Shown here in pieces: positions 7,753 to 17,628 of a DNA stretch of 64,000 nt. The notes under the pieces are model-generated. The model made no database searches. It was not told the DNA's origin and worked only from the letters and a program-made list of their open reading frames with translations. Each line of letters starts with the position of its first letter. The first letter of the stretch is position 1. Origin of the DNA: Verrucomicrobiota bacterium. Its GTDB lineage: Bacteria > Verrucomicrobiota > Verrucomicrobiia > Opitutales > Opitutaceae. The stretch is from assembly GCA_028293565.1 (NCBI GenBank), contig JAQGON010000016.1:1-64000 (forward strand), read 5' to 3'. Position numbers and translations under genes: made by a program.

Positions 7753-8595
7753 TTAGCTCGAGTCCACCTTCACGGGTCGGAGACCCGTGCCACCGGCGGG
7801 AGGCTCGAGGAGGCGCCTGAGCGCGAGCGCGGCCTTCGGGGCGAAATCGTGCGCGTGGTTGTTGACGCTGACGTGAACGTCCTCGGCCCGCGCGGCGAGC
7901 TTCCGGACGCGCGCGGCGATTTCCTGCAGGTCCTCCGGCTGGTACTCGTAGTCGTGCCGCTCCGCTGCGGTCTTGGCTTCCAGATAATGCGGGTTGCGTC
8001 CGTGCAATCGCACGTAGGCCAGCTTCGGGTGGGTCACTTCATCGATCGGAGGCAGCAGCGATGCCGCCTTCACGCGGGGCATGTCGAGCGCCACCCACGC
8101 GAGGCCGCGGCTGCGAAAATAGGCCAGCGTCGCGGCCAGCGCCCCGTCATCGACCCACGCCCGATGGCGCAGCTCGACCGCCAGCGCGTGCGGCCGGAGC
8201 TTTTCCACCGCGCCGTCCAGTTCCTCGAGCGCGTGCCGCTCCGGATCGAAAAACGGCGCGAGCGTCAGGAGGAACGCGCCGAGTTTTTTCGCCTCGATCA
8301 GCGGCTGCATCGAATCGAGCAGCCGGTCCGCGAGATCGCCCTGGGCGGTTTTTCGCGGGCTTTGGGAGAACTCCCGGTGCAGCTTCACGTCGAAGATGAA
8401 TCCGGGCGGCGTCTGCTCGGCCCAGCCCGCGGCGACCTTCCGCGCCGGCGTGGCGTAATAGGTCGAGTTGACCTCGACGCGTTCGAACTGCTCCGCGTAA
8501 CAGCGCAGCCGCTGGTTCGCCGGCAGGCCTTTCGGATACAGCACTCCGACATATTCCGGATCCGCCCAGCTCCCGCATCCAATACGAATCGACAT
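7753..8595 (-). CDS. DUF72 (YecE-like) family protein
   Basis: Protein of 280 residues starting MSIRIGCGSWADPEYVG, with the family's typical GCGSW, an early YAEQFERVEVNSTYY block, FDVKLHREFS, AVELRHRAW, YVRLHGRN and a late VNNHAHDFAP. DUF72 proteins adopt a TIM-barrel-like fold; their reaction is not established. The in-frame region upstream of 8595 lacks family features and runs back into the LysR gene, so the ATG at 8595 is chosen. The last about 13 residues (GTGLRPVKVDSS) are encoded by a repeat word (7771-7789) rather than by conserved sequence, so the original stop may have been lost when the repeat arrived. Confidence 0.82.
   Translation of the reverse strand: MSIRIGCGSWADPEYVGVLYPKGLPANQRLRCYAEQFERVEVNSTYYATPARKVAAGWAEQTPPGFIFDVKLHREFSQSPRKTAQGDLADRLLDSMQPLIEAKKLGAFLLTLAPFFDPERHALEELDGAVEKLRPHALAVELRHRAWVDDGALAATLAYFRSRGLAWVALDMPRVKAASLLPPIDEVTHPKLAYVRLHGRNPHYLEAKTAAERHDYEYQPEDLQEIAARVRKLAARAEDVHVSVNNHAHDFAPKAALALRRLLEPPAGGTGLRPVKVDSS
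7771..7789. repeat. CACGGGTCGGAGACCCGTG within the DUF72 3' end
   Basis: Inverted copy of the 7694-7712 word, 58 bp away, so the two copies could pair as one long stem. This copy is translated as part of the DUF72 C-terminus. Confidence 0.5.
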
Positions 8596-8663
8596 TTTGT
8601 GCGACGGACTCTGGCCAACAAGGGTCCGGCGGCAAGCGCAAGGTCCCGTCACCCAAACCCGCG

Positions 8664-9551
8664 TCAGCGTTTCCGCTTCACCTGCTGGTTCACGATCTCG
8701 CGGAACCGCGCCACGACCGTGGAATGATTGTCCTTCCGCCACACCATGTAGGCGGAGACGGAGGGCGAGCCCTCGATCGGCTGGTAAACGACGTTGTCGC
8801 GGTGAAGTCCCTGGAGCGACGACGGCACCACCGAGATCCCGAATCCGATGTGGACCAGCCAGATTGCCGCCTGCATCTGGTTCGCCTCGATTCTGCGGCG
8901 GGGGGTGAAACCGGCATTGAGGCACATTGTCCGGATGACTTCGTTCAATCCCATCGAGCCGTGATCCGGCACCATAATGAATGTTTCGTCGGCGAGATAT
9001 TTCGGCGCGAGCCCGGGCCGCCCCGCGAGCCAGTGGTTTTTCGGCAGGGCGACCATCAGCTTTTCCTGCCAGATGCGCTGCGAGAGGAGCTGCTCGTCGC
9101 GAAAGGGCGCGCGGATGAAGCCCACGTCGATGACCCGGTCGCGCAGCGCCGCCAGGATCGCCTCCGGCACGAGATCGAAGAGCGCCAGGTCAACCTCCGG
9201 GCACTCCTCGCGGAACGCGGTCATCGCGCGGGAGAAACGCTCGTCGGTCATCGACGTCAGGTAGCCGACCTTGAGCATTCCGGCGTGTCCCTCCGCCGCG
9301 CTCCGGGCCCGCTCGACCGCCTCGCGCGAGCGGGCCAGCACGGCGCGGGCCTCGACCAGGAAGATCTGGCCGGCATGGGTCAGCGCCACGTGCCGGTTCG
9401 ACCGGTCGAAGAGCCGGACGCCGACCTCCTCCTCCAGCTTCCGGATCTGCTGGCTCAGCGGCGACTGGGCGATGTTCAGCTTTTCGGCGGCGCGCCGGAA
9501 ATTGAGCTCGTCCGCCAGGGTGAGGAAGTACCGCAGGCGTCTCAACTCCAT
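8664..9551 (-). CDS. LysR-type regulator, likely of the hut genes
   Basis: Protein of 295 residues: winged helix-turn-helix (1-60, MELRRLRYFLTLADELNFRRAAEKL...SPLSQQIRKLE) followed by a periplasmic-binding-protein-like effector domain (about 90-290). The ATG at 9551 fits the family; the frame continues 7 codons upstream. It is divergent from hutH with 107 bp between the starts, the classical LysR layout, so it probably controls the hut operon in response to histidine or urocanate. That target and effector are inferred. Many hut operons use a GntR-type HutC repressor or NAC instead. No certain T-N11-A site can be named from inspection. Confidence 0.88.
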   Translation of the reverse strand: MELRRLRYFLTLADELNFRRAAEKLNIAQSPLSQQIRKLEEEVGVRLFDRSNRHVALTHAGQIFLVEARAVLARSREAVERARSAAEGHAGMLKVGYLTSMTDERFSRAMTAFREECPEVDLALFDLVPEAILAALRDRVIDVGFIRAPFRDEQLLSQRIWQEKLMVALPKNHWLAGRPGLAPKYLADETFIMVPDHGSMGLNEVIRTMCLNAGFTPRRRIEANQMQAAIWLVHIGFGISVVPSSLQGLHRDNVVYQPIEGSPSVSAYMVWRKDNHSTVVARFREIVNQQVKRKR

Positions 9552-9658
9552 GGCCGGAAGCGTAAGACACAAAACATCTCATTGATCCACGGAAAAACGC
9601 ATGGAGAAAAAACGGCGCGGCGCTAAACTCCAGCCGAGCCGCGCGCGGCCTTCCCGGA

Positions 9659-11197
9659 ATGAACGAACCCTATTTTCTGACCGGCCGGTCACTCACCCTC
9701 GACACCCTCCGGGAACTCGCGCGCTCGGGGCGGCCGGTCGAGATTCCCCTGGAGACGCTCGAGCGCGTGGCGCGCTCGCGGGGCGTGGTGGACCGCCTGC
9801 TGGCCGGCGGCGGGACTTATTATGGAATCAACACGGGTTTCGGCGTGCTCGCGAACCAGCGCATTCCCGAGCACGACATCGACCAGCTCCAGCACAACCT
9901 GATCGTCAGCCACGCGGTCGGCGTCGGGGACGAGGTGCCCGGGGAGATCGTCCGCTGGATGCTGCTCCTCAAGGCGAACGCCCTCGCGCTGGGATTGTCC
10001 GGCGTGCGCGTCGAGCTGATGACGGCGCTGGTCCGGCTCTACAACGAGCGCGTCGTCCCGGTGGTTTTCACGCAGGGCTCGCTCGGCGCGTCGGGGGACC
10101 TAGCGCCGCTGGCGCATTTGACGCTGACGCTGCTCGGATTGGGCGACGCCACCTGGAAGGGGCGGCGGCTTCCCGCCGGGCAGGTGCTGCGCGAAGCCGG
10201 GCTGCAGCCGATCCGGCTCAAATCCAAGGAAGGCCTGGCGCTGATCAACGGCACGCAGTTCATGTCCGCGTATGCGGTGCACGCGCTCCTGCGCATCGAG
10301 CCGCTCCTGAAGGTCGCCGACCTCGCGGCGACGATGACGCTCGAGTCGATCCGCGGCAGCGCGGCGCCCTTCGACCGGCGGATCCACGAGGCCCGTCCGC
10401 ATCCCGGCCAGATCCGGACGGCGGAAAACCTGCGGCGGCTGCTGACGGGCTCGCAGATCCTGCCGTCGCACCGCGATTGTCCCAAGGTGCAGGACCCATA
10501 TTCCGTGCGCTGCGTCCCGCAGGTGCACGGGGCCGTGCGCGATGCCGTGACGGAGGCGCGCCGCGTGGTGGAGATCGAGATCAATTCCGCGACGGACAAC
10601 CCGCTGGTCTTTCCCGAGGGCCACATTGTCAGCGGCGGAAATTTCCACGGCGAGCCGCTTGCCTTCGCGATGGATTTCCTGGCGGTCGCGGTGGCGGAGA
10701 TCGCCTCGATCTCGGAGCGGCGGATTTATCTCCTGCTCGGCGGCGACACGGTGGGCGACAAAAAGCTCCCGCGCCTGCTGATGCAGGACACCGGGCTGAA
10801 TTCGGGGTTCATGCTCCCGCAATACACTGCGGCCGCGCTGGTCTCGGAGAACAAGATTCTCGCCCACCCGGCGTCGGTCGACTCGATCCCGAGTTCCCTC
10901 GGGCAGGAGGATCATGTCTCGATGGGCGCGACGAGCGCCACGAAGCTGCTGCAGGTCCTCAGAAACACCGAGACCGTTCTCGCGATCGAGATCATGTGCG
11001 CGGCCCAGGCGCTGGATTTCATCCACCCCCTGAAGAGCGGCCCGGGAATCGAGGGCGCGCATCGCGAGGTGCGAAAGGTGATCACCTTCGCCGACTCCGA
11101 CCGCCTGTTTCACCACGACATCCAGGCGTCTCTCGCCCTGGTCCGCTCGGGCAGCCTGATCGCCGCCGCCGAGAGGGAAGTGGGGGCGTTGTCCTGA
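9659..11197 (+). CDS. hutH: Histidine ammonia-lyase
   Basis: Protein of 512 residues, the normal length. It removes ammonia from L-histidine to give trans-urocanate, the first step of histidine degradation, in the cytosol. The electrophilic MIO cofactor forms from Ala144-Ser145-Gly146 in [12 protein letters not shown]; the active-site segment YGINTGFG (about 55-62) and the later QDPYSVRC-like block are present. It is first in hutH-hutU-hutI-hutF; hutU starts 13 bp after it. An open frame starting at 9601 in another phase is a shadow. No clear Shine-Dalgarno site precedes the ATG. Confidence 0.97.
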   Translation: MNEPYFLTGRSLTLDTLRELARSGRPVEIPLETLERVARSRGVVDRLLAGGGTYYGINTGFGVLANQRIPEHDIDQLQHNLIVSHAVGVGDEVPGEIVRWMLLLKANALALGLSGVRVELMTALVRLYNERVVPVVFTQGSLGASGDLAPLAHLTLTLLGLGDATWKGRRLPAGQVLREAGLQPIRLKSKEGLALINGTQFMSAYAVHALLRIEPLLKVADLAATMTLESIRGSAAPFDRRIHEARPHPGQIRTAENLRRLLTGSQILPSHRDCPKVQDPYSVRCVPQVHGAVRDAVTEARRVVEIEINSATDNPLVFPEGHIVSGGNFHGEPLAFAMDFLAVAVAEIASISERRIYLLLGGDTVGDKKLPRLLMQDTGLNSGFMLPQYTAAALVSENKILAHPASVDSIPSSLGQEDHVSMGATSATKLLQVLRNTETVLAIEIMCAAQALDFIHPLKSGPGIEGAHREVRKVITFADSDRLFHHDIQASLALVRSGSLIAAAEREVGALS

Positions 11198-11210
11198 ACG
11201 AAACGATCCC

Positions 11211-12875
11211 ATGCCGATCGATCCTCCTCTCGTCCGGGCGCCGCGCGGCCCCCAGCTGAACTGCCAGGGCTGGCAGCAGGAGGCCGCGCTGCGCTGCCTG
11301 ATGAACAACCTCGACCCCGCCGTCGCCGAGCAGCCGGGCGAGCTGATCGTCTACGGCGGACGCGGAAAGGCGGCGCGGAACTGGCCCGCGTTCCACGCCA
11401 TCGTTCGCGAGCTGAAGGTGCTGAAGAACGACGAAACGCTGCTGATCCAGTCCGGGAAGCCGGTCGCGGTCTTCCGCACGCACGAGCACGCGCCGCGGGT
11501 GCTGCTGGCGAATTCGAACCTGGTGGGGGCGTGGTCGAATTGGGAGCAGTTCGAGAAACACGAGCGGGCCGGCCTGACGATGTACGGGCAGATGACCGCC
11601 GGCAGCTGGATCTACATCGGCTCGCAGGGGATCGTCCAGGGCACGTTCGAAACCTTCGCCGCAGTCGCCGACAAGCATTTCGGCGGAACGCTCGCGGGAC
11701 GCCTGCTCGTGACCGGCGGACTCGGGGGCATGGGCGGGGCGCAGCCGCTGGCGGCGACGCTGAACGGGGCGGTGTGCCTCGCGGTGGAAGCGGACGCGCT
11801 CCGGATCCGGCGACGCGTCGACACCGGCTACTGCGACCGGCTCACGCCCGATCTGGATGAGGCCTTGGCGTGGTGCGAGGCAGCCCGCGTTCAGCGGTCG
11901 CCGCTCTCCGTCGGGTTGGTGGGAAATTGTGCGGACGTCCTTCCCGAGATCGCGCGCCGCCGGGTCAGGGTCGATGTCATCACCGATCAGACCAGCGCGC
12001 ACGATCCGCTCTTCGGCTACCTCCCGCAGGGCTTCACGCTCGCGGAGGCGAGCGAACTCCGGCGCACGAATCCCGACCAGTACATCGTGCGGTCCACCCG
12101 CTCGATGGCGGTGCACATGGAGACGATCCTCGCGTTGCAAAAAAGCGGGGCGGTGGCCTTCGATTACGGCAACAATCTCCGCAAGTTCGCGCTCGATGCC
12201 GGCTGCCGGGACGCCTTTGACGTGCCGGGTTTCGTGCCCGAGTACATCCGCCCGCTGTTCTGCGAGGGCAAAGGGCCGTTCCGGTGGGTCGCGCTGTCGG
12301 GGGACCCGGACGACATCCGCAAGACCGACGATCTCGCGCTGCGGCTGTTTCCCGCCGACGCGACGCTGCGCCGCTGGCTGCGCGTGGCCCGGGCCAAAGT
12401 GCAGTTCCAGGGGCTGCCGGCGCGCATCTGCTGGCTGGGATATGGCGACCGCGCAAAGATGGGCCTCGCCATCAACGACCTCGTCCGTCGCGGAGAACTC
12501 GCCGCGCCGGTCGCGATCGGGCGGGATCATCTGGACGCGGGTTCGGTGGCGTCGCCCTTCCGGGAAACGGAGGCGATGAAGGACGGGTCCGACGCGATCG
12601 CCGACTGGCCGATCCTGAACGCGCTGCTGAACACCGCGAGCGGAGCCACGTGGGTCTCGGTGCACAACGGCGGCGGGGTGGGCATCGGCTATTCGCTGCA
12701 CGCGGGCCAGGTCACGGTGGCGGACGGGACGGCCGCGGCGGATCGCCAGCTCGAACGCGTCCTCACCAACGACCCGGGCCTCGGCGTGGCGCGGCACGTG
12801 GACGCGGGATATGAACTCGCCACGACCACGGCGCGGAATAAAGGAATCCACATTCCGCTGCCGACCTCGTCGTGA
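11211..12875 (+). CDS. hutU: Urocanate hydratase (urocanase)
   Basis: Protein of 554 residues, normal for the family. It adds water to urocanate to give 4-imidazolone-5-propanoate using tightly bound NAD+ as an electrophile. The NAD loop [11 protein letters not shown] is at 169-179, the family's signature cysteine is C407 in ICWLGYGDR, and the C-terminal block [13 protein letters not shown] is intact. It follows hutH by 13 bp and its stop overlaps the GTG start of hutI, so the products are made in step. Confidence 0.97.
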   Translation: MPIDPPLVRAPRGPQLNCQGWQQEAALRCLMNNLDPAVAEQPGELIVYGGRGKAARNWPAFHAIVRELKVLKNDETLLIQSGKPVAVFRTHEHAPRVLLANSNLVGAWSNWEQFEKHERAGLTMYGQMTAGSWIYIGSQGIVQGTFETFAAVADKHFGGTLAGRLLVTGGLGGMGGAQPLAATLNGAVCLAVEADALRIRRRVDTGYCDRLTPDLDEALAWCEAARVQRSPLSVGLVGNCADVLPEIARRRVRVDVITDQTSAHDPLFGYLPQGFTLAEASELRRTNPDQYIVRSTRSMAVHMETILALQKSGAVAFDYGNNLRKFALDAGCRDAFDVPGFVPEYIRPLFCEGKGPFRWVALSGDPDDIRKTDDLALRLFPADATLRRWLRVARAKVQFQGLPARICWLGYGDRAKMGLAINDLVRRGELAAPVAIGRDHLDAGSVASPFRETEAMKDGSDAIADWPILNALLNTASGATWVSVHNGGGVGIGYSLHAGQVTVADGTAAADRQLERVLTNDPGLGVARHVDAGYELATTTARNKGIHIPLPTSS

Positions 12876-14140
12876 ACTCACCTCCTCCAGCTCGCCTCGC
12901 CGTCGTGGGATGCGGCCAGCTCGTCACCCTCCGGGGTCCGGGCCGCGGCCGTGTCGGCCCGGAAATGAGCGAGCTGGCCATCATCCGGGACGGCGCGCTG
13001 CTGGCGGAGAACGGGCGCGTCACCCACGTCGGCACGGAGAAGGAGCTGAGAAACCGGATCGGGCCGGATTGGGAAGTGGTCGACGCGGGCGGGCGGGCGG
13101 TGCTGCCGGGATTTGTGGACGCGCACACGCATCTCGTTTTTGCGGGCAGCCGCGTCGACGAATTCGAACGCCGCTCCCGCGGGGAAACGTATCAGCAGAT
13201 CGCCGCGGGCGGCGGGGGTATTCTCTCGACCGTGGCCAGCACCCGTGCGGCCAGCGAGGCGGAACTCCTGGAGCAGGGCCGGCGCCACCTCGACTGGATG
13301 ATGCGATGCGGCACGACGGCGGCCGAAGCCAAGTCCGGTTACGGCCTCTCGCTCGAGAGCGAACTCAGGATCCTGCGCACGATCCGCGCGCTCCACGCCG
13401 CGGGACCGGTCCGCCTGGCCGCGACGTTTCTCGGGGCGCACGGCACGCCGCCCGAATTCGCGGGACGCACGGAGGATTACGCGGCCCATCTGGTGGAGGC
13501 GATGCTGCCGGCGGTGGTTGCGGAAAAGCTCGCGGTCTACGCGGACGTTTTCTGCGAGCCGCGGTATTTCACGGTTTCGCAGAGCCGAAAAATCATGCTC
13601 GCGGCCCGGCGCCTGGGGCTCGGGCTGCGGCTGCACGCGGACCAGCTGTCGTCCTCGGGCGGCGCGCAGCTGGCGGCGGAACTCGGAGCGGTCACGGCGG
13701 ATCATCTCGAGCTAGTCGACGCCGGCGGGATCGCGGCGCTGGCCGGCGCGGGCGTGCAGCCGGTGTTGCTGCCGGGGTCCGTCTATGCGCTGGGGCTGGC
13801 GCATTATCCTCCCGCCCGCGCGATGATCGATGCGGGGCTGGCAGTCGTGCTCGCGACGGATTTCAATCCCGGATCGTCGCCGACGCCCTCGATTCCGATG
13901 GTGATGTCGCTGGCCGCGACCCACCTGAAAATGAGCCCGGCCGAAGCGATCACCGCGACGACGGTCAATGCGGCCCAAAGCCTCGGCTGGCTCGGTGAAC
14001 TCGGGACGTTCGAGCCGGGCAAGCGGGCGGACTTCGTCATCCACGACTGCGCCGACCATCGCGAGCTGGCGTATTACTTCGGCCTCGAATCGGCGGCGGA
14101 GGTGTTCATCGGAGGGCGCCGCTGCTTTCGGCGGACCTGA
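12872..14140 (+). CDS. hutI: Imidazolonepropionase
   Basis: Protein of 422 residues of the amidohydrolase superfamily. It hydrolyses imidazolone propionate to N-formimidoyl-L-glutamate, using one metal ion in a TIM barrel. The metal ligands H85 and H87 are in [15 protein letters not shown], and later histidines ([14 protein letters not shown]) and the aspartate of ATDFNPG are present. The start is GTG at 12872, inside the hutU stop (GTGA overlap). The hutF ATG follows the stop after one base. Confidence 0.96.
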   Translation: MNSPPPARLAVVGCGQLVTLRGPGRGRVGPEMSELAIIRDGALLAENGRVTHVGTEKELRNRIGPDWEVVDAGGRAVLPGFVDAHTHLVFAGSRVDEFERRSRGETYQQIAAGGGGILSTVASTRAASEAELLEQGRRHLDWMMRCGTTAAEAKSGYGLSLESELRILRTIRALHAAGPVRLAATFLGAHGTPPEFAGRTEDYAAHLVEAMLPAVVAEKLAVYADVFCEPRYFTVSQSRKIMLAARRLGLGLRLHADQLSSSGGAQLAAELGAVTADHLELVDAGGIAALAGAGVQPVLLPGSVYALGLAHYPPARAMIDAGLAVVLATDFNPGSSPTPSIPMVMSLAATHLKMSPAEAITATTVNAAQSLGWLGELGTFEPGKRADFVIHDCADHRELAYYFGLESAAEVFIGGRRCFRRT

Positions 14141-14141
14141 C

Positions 14142-15557
14142 ATGCCGCCGGAGGAAAAAAGCTGGCGGCCGGATCTCCTCTTTATCGGGGAGAGATTCGA
14201 GCGGGACCTGGCGATGGTGGCGGACGCGGCGGGACGGATCGTGCGGTTTTCCCGGGAGCCCCGCGATCTCGCGAAGGCGGAGCGCCTGCACGGGCGCGCG
14301 ATCCTCCCGGGGTTCGTCAACGCGCACTCGCACGCGTTCCAGCGCGTGATCCGCGGACGCACCGAACATCGCAGCAACCTCTCGCGCGACACCTTCTGGA
14401 CGTGGCGGGAAAAGATGTACCACGCCGCCCGGTCGCTCGACGCCGAGGGGATCCATGCGGCGGCGCGGATGGTTTTCCTGGAGATGGCGCTCGCCGGAAT
14501 CACCACCGTCGGCGAATTCCATTACCTGCACCACCAGCCGGACGGCCGGCGGCATGACGATCCGAACCTGCTCGCCAAAACCGTCGTGTGCGCCGCGCGT
14601 GAAGTCGGGCTGCGCATTGCCCTGCTGCATTGCGGTTATGCGCGCGCGGGCTGGCGCCAGCCGCCGCACGCCGGGCAGGCCCGTTTTCTGTATCGCACGG
14701 TGGAAGAGTTTTGCGGCGACGCCGATGCGCTGGGCCGCGACCTCGGAGAGAGCCATCGTGCGGACGAGGTCTGGACCGGTCTCGCGCCGCACAGCCTGCG
14801 GGCCGTGAGCTTTTCCGATTTTCGCGAGATCGCCGCGCATGGACGGTCGCGCGGGCTGCGGGTGCACATGCACGTTTCGGAACAGCGCGCGGAAAACGAA
14901 GCGTGCCTCGCGGAAAACGGCCGGACACCGGTCGCGCTGCTTGCCGCGTCCGGCTGGCTGGATGAAAATTTCACGGCGATCCACGCCGTGCATCTCACGT
15001 CCGGGGAGGCGCAGGCTCTGGGCGCGGCCAGGTCGACGGTCTGCGCCTGTCCCACGACCGAGCGGAACCTCGGCGACGGCCTGGTCCCGGCGGAGAGGCT
15101 GCTCGAGGCCGGCGCCTTCGTCGCCCTCGGGTCGGACAGCCAGATTCAGATCGGCCCCCTGGAGGACGCGCGGGAGCTCGAGTCCAATCTGCGGCTGAAA
15201 TACGAGGAGAGGATCATCCTTGCCCCCCGCGATGCCGCGGCGACGGAGGACCCCGACGTGCTGGCGCGCCGGCTTTTTTCGTGCGCCACCTCGGCGGGAG
15301 CCCGCTCGCTCGGGGCGCCGGGCGGCAGCCTCGCGATCGGGCGACCGGCGGATTTCTTCACCGTGGACCTGCGGGATCCTTCCATCGCCGGCGCGGGCGC
15401 GTCGCTCGCGGCGATGGTCTTTTCCCTGGAGCGCACCGCGATCCGCGACGTGGTCGTGGGAGGAAAAAAGGTGATCGCCGACGGCCGGCATGCGCTGCAG
15501 GGCGAGATCACCGATCGTTTTGTCGAGCTTCAGCGCCGGCTCTGGGGCGAGGGGTGA
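14142..15557 (+). CDS. hutF: Formimidoylglutamate deiminase
   Basis: Protein of 471 residues, amidohydrolase superfamily. It converts N-formimidoyl-L-glutamate to N-formyl-L-glutamate and ammonia. H62 and H64 in LPGFVNAHSHAFQRVIRG, HMHVSEQ, AIHAVHL and the GSDSQIQI loop match HutF rather than HutI or guanine deaminase. The frame is open further upstream inside hutI, but the ATG at 14142 directly after the hutI stop is the sensible start. Presence of HutF means the two-step route through N-formylglutamate; the final deformylase HutG is not in the window and must be elsewhere or replaced. Confidence 0.95.
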   Translation: MPPEEKSWRPDLLFIGERFERDLAMVADAAGRIVRFSREPRDLAKAERLHGRAILPGFVNAHSHAFQRVIRGRTEHRSNLSRDTFWTWREKMYHAARSLDAEGIHAAARMVFLEMALAGITTVGEFHYLHHQPDGRRHDDPNLLAKTVVCAAREVGLRIALLHCGYARAGWRQPPHAGQARFLYRTVEEFCGDADALGRDLGESHRADEVWTGLAPHSLRAVSFSDFREIAAHGRSRGLRVHMHVSEQRAENEACLAENGRTPVALLAASGWLDENFTAIHAVHLTSGEAQALGAARSTVCACPTTERNLGDGLVPAERLLEAGAFVALGSDSQIQIGPLEDARELESNLRLKYEERIILAPRDAAATEDPDVLARRLFSCATSAGARSLGAPGGSLAIGRPADFFTVDLRDPSIAGAGASLAAMVFSLERTAIRDVVVGGKKVIADGRHALQGEITDRFVELQRRLWGEG

Positions 15558-15598
15558 GGGTGAGGAAAGACTCCATCGGTTGGATTCGGCGTCCTCCC

Positions 15599-15666
15599 GT
15601 AGCAGCCGACGTCAGGCGGCTGTCGGGGCTGACGGAGCGTCCAACGCGTTGAAAACGCGTTTTACC
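15599..15666. repeat. Dispersed repeats between convergent genes
   Basis: The gap between hutF and the convergent amidohydrolase holds one copy of the GTAGCAGCCGACGTCAG word followed by GCGGCTG (15599-15622), and then the degenerate right half of the 90-bp palindromic repeat (15631-15666, ACGGAGCGTCCAACGCGTT and its mirror AAAACGCGTTTT). A hairpin here could end both transcripts. Confidence 0.6.
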
Positions 15667-15668
15667 TT

Positions 15669-17432
15669 TCAAGGCGCGCGATAGACGACCTTCCCGTCGA
15701 AAATCGTGCAGACGACCCTGGTCCGGAGGATTTCCTCCGGCTTGCTGGTGAGGATGTCGCGCGACAGCACGACCAGATCGGCCAGTTTTCCGGCCGTGAT
15801 CGAGCCCTTCCGGTTCTCCTCGCGCGAGGCATACGCCGGATTGATCGTGTAGGCCTCGATCGCCTCCTCGATCGTGAGACATTGTTCGGGATGAAAGGCG
15901 GGCCCGTCGGGATGCGCCGGATCCTTGCGCGTGATCGCGGAATAAATGTTCTTGAGCGGGTCAAACGGCGAGATCGCCGTCTTGTTAAAGAGCCCCGGCA
16001 GATCGGAGACCAGGTCGACGCGGACTCCCTGCTCGATCATCGTGCGCCAGGCGAAGGCGCTTTTGGCGCGCTCGGCGCCGAGCTTGGACTCGAGGGCGCC
16101 GACGCCCTGGTCGAGCAGCTGGTGCGGCGTGACATCCGCGATCAGGCGCAGCTTTCCCGCGCGCGCGAGGTCCTCCGGAGATGCGTACCACGCGTGAATC
16201 ATCCGGAAGCGCCGGTCGCGCGGGCCGTTCGCCGCGACGGCGGCCTCGTACCAGTTGAGCAGCAGGTGGAGCGCCTTGTCGCCGAGGACATGGATCCCGA
16301 TGTCGAAACCCGCGCGGTCCGCCGCCGTGATGTTGCGCTGCATCGCGGCTTCGCCCTTGAAGCGAAACGTGAAGCTCCCGGTTTTTCCCTCGACGGGGGC
16401 GAACATCAGCGAGCCGTCGACGAAATCCTTCAGCGCGCCAAAGCTCAGGAAGGCGTCGCCGGAACCCGGTCCGATGCCGACCCCCGCCAGGTCGGCCCAC
16501 GTCTCGAGCGGCGTCAGCGCATGGACGCGCACGGTGAGCTCGCCGGTGCGGATCAGGTCGCGGTAGATGCCGACGTCGGAATAGCTCCGCTCGACAAACA
16601 TGGGAAACAGCTGCCGCTGGGAAATCTCGTCGATGCGCGCAATATCCTGGATCGAGGTCAGGCCGACGCGGTTGAACTCCCGGAGAACGCCGCGGGCGCC
16701 GACCAGTTTTTTCGCGCGCGTGTCGGGCGGCAGGAGTTTCTCCACGAGCTCGCCCGCCGCGCTGCCGAGCATGCCGGTGAGGCGGCCGGTGGCGGGATCG
16801 CGTTCGTAGCCCGCGCCGCTGGCCTCGCCGATGGCCGCGAGGGCCATGCCGGCGGTGTTGATGAAATAACGGCGGTCAAAGCGGCGGAGCAGCACCGGAT
16901 GATGGGGCGTTACGGCGTCGACCGCGGCGAGATCGGGCACCAGGCCCTGCCAGCCCGGGAGATTCTTTTTCTGCGCCGCCTGCCAGGCGAACGTGCTCCA
17001 GTCGCCGCCGGTGATCCACATGCCGGGTGGCACGCGATCGGTGGCCGCGCGCAATTGCCCGAGCAGATCCGCCTGATCGTTCACCGCCATCACCATGACC
17101 TGGAAGAACCACCCGACCGCGTTCTCGAAGTGCGTGTGCGCGTCGTTGAACCCGGGCAGCACGAGGCGGCCGTGGAGATCGATCACCTCGGTGCCGCTGC
17201 CTTTGAGCGCGAGGATTTCCGCGTCGCCGCCCACCTTCAGGATTTTCGACCCGCGAAGCGCCACGGCCTGCGCCACCGGCCGGTTGCGGTCGACGGTCCA
17301 GATCTTTCCGTTGCACAGGATCAAGGACGCGGGACCCGCCTCGTTCCGCACCTCGCCGGCCGGCAACCGAATGGACGCGAGAAGGAAGGCGAAACCGGCG
17401 CAGCAGACACCGGCAATTTCCGAGAGGCGCAT
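15669..17432 (-). CDS. Exported YtcJ-like amidohydrolase
   Basis: Protein of 587 residues with an N-terminal signal-like segment (about 5-22), then an amidohydrolase family 3 (YtcJ-like) fold. The metal motif LPGFNDAHTHFE places H99 and H101. Other visible blocks are WITGGDW, GFDIGIHVLGDKAL, RMIHAWYASPEDL, RVDLVSDLPG and a closing GSITAGKLADLVVLSRDI. It hydrolyses an unidentified C-N bond, probably in the periplasm. It is divergent from the TonB receptor gene and shares a 196-bp control region with it, so it may act on the compound imported by that receptor. Family members take many substrates; nothing here identifies one. Confidence 0.85.
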   Translation of the reverse strand: MRLSEIAGVCCAGFAFLLASIRLPAGEVRNEAGPASLILCNGKIWTVDRNRPVAQAVALRGSKILKVGGDAEILALKGSGTEVIDLHGRLVLPGFNDAHTHFENAVGWFFQVMVMAVNDQADLLGQLRAATDRVPPGMWITGGDWSTFAWQAAQKKNLPGWQGLVPDLAAVDAVTPHHPVLLRRFDRRYFINTAGMALAAIGEASGAGYERDPATGRLTGMLGSAAGELVEKLLPPDTRAKKLVGARGVLREFNRVGLTSIQDIARIDEISQRQLFPMFVERSYSDVGIYRDLIRTGELTVRVHALTPLETWADLAGVGIGPGSGDAFLSFGALKDFVDGSLMFAPVEGKTGSFTFRFKGEAAMQRNITAADRAGFDIGIHVLGDKALHLLLNWYEAAVAANGPRDRRFRMIHAWYASPEDLARAGKLRLIADVTPHQLLDQGVGALESKLGAERAKSAFAWRTMIEQGVRVDLVSDLPGLFNKTAISPFDPLKNIYSAITRKDPAHPDGPAFHPEQCLTIEEAIEAYTINPAYASREENRKGSITAGKLADLVVLSRDILTSKPEEILRTRVVCTIFDGKVVYRAP

Positions 17433-17515
17433 GAGTGGAAGGAGGTGAGTCCGCGAGGCGACCGATTGATGAGCGATGGCCGGCGTGGGTTCAACGCCCG
17501 TCTTCCTCGGTTAAT

Positions 17516-17527
17516 TGATTCGAATCA
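17516..17527. promoter_or_regulatory. Palindrome in a divergent promoter region
   Basis: TGATTCGAATCA is a perfect 12-bp palindrome in the AT-rich 196-bp gap between the amidohydrolase (17432, minus) and the TonB receptor (17629, plus). Its place suits an operator for both genes. No regulator gene is adjacent. Confidence 0.35.
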
Positions 17528-17628
17528 CTCTGATTTGCCGGCAAAAATTAAAGTTAATAGGCTCGAAAAAATCCCGGGATTGGCGCCTTTTTCCCCCGTC
17601 GGTTCACCCCTTACCCCCCAACCAGACC

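Noticed and set aside
11082-12881. 599-codon minus-strand frame opposite hutU
   Set aside because: hutU on the plus strand carries all urocanase signatures; the opposite frame is a codon-bias shadow.
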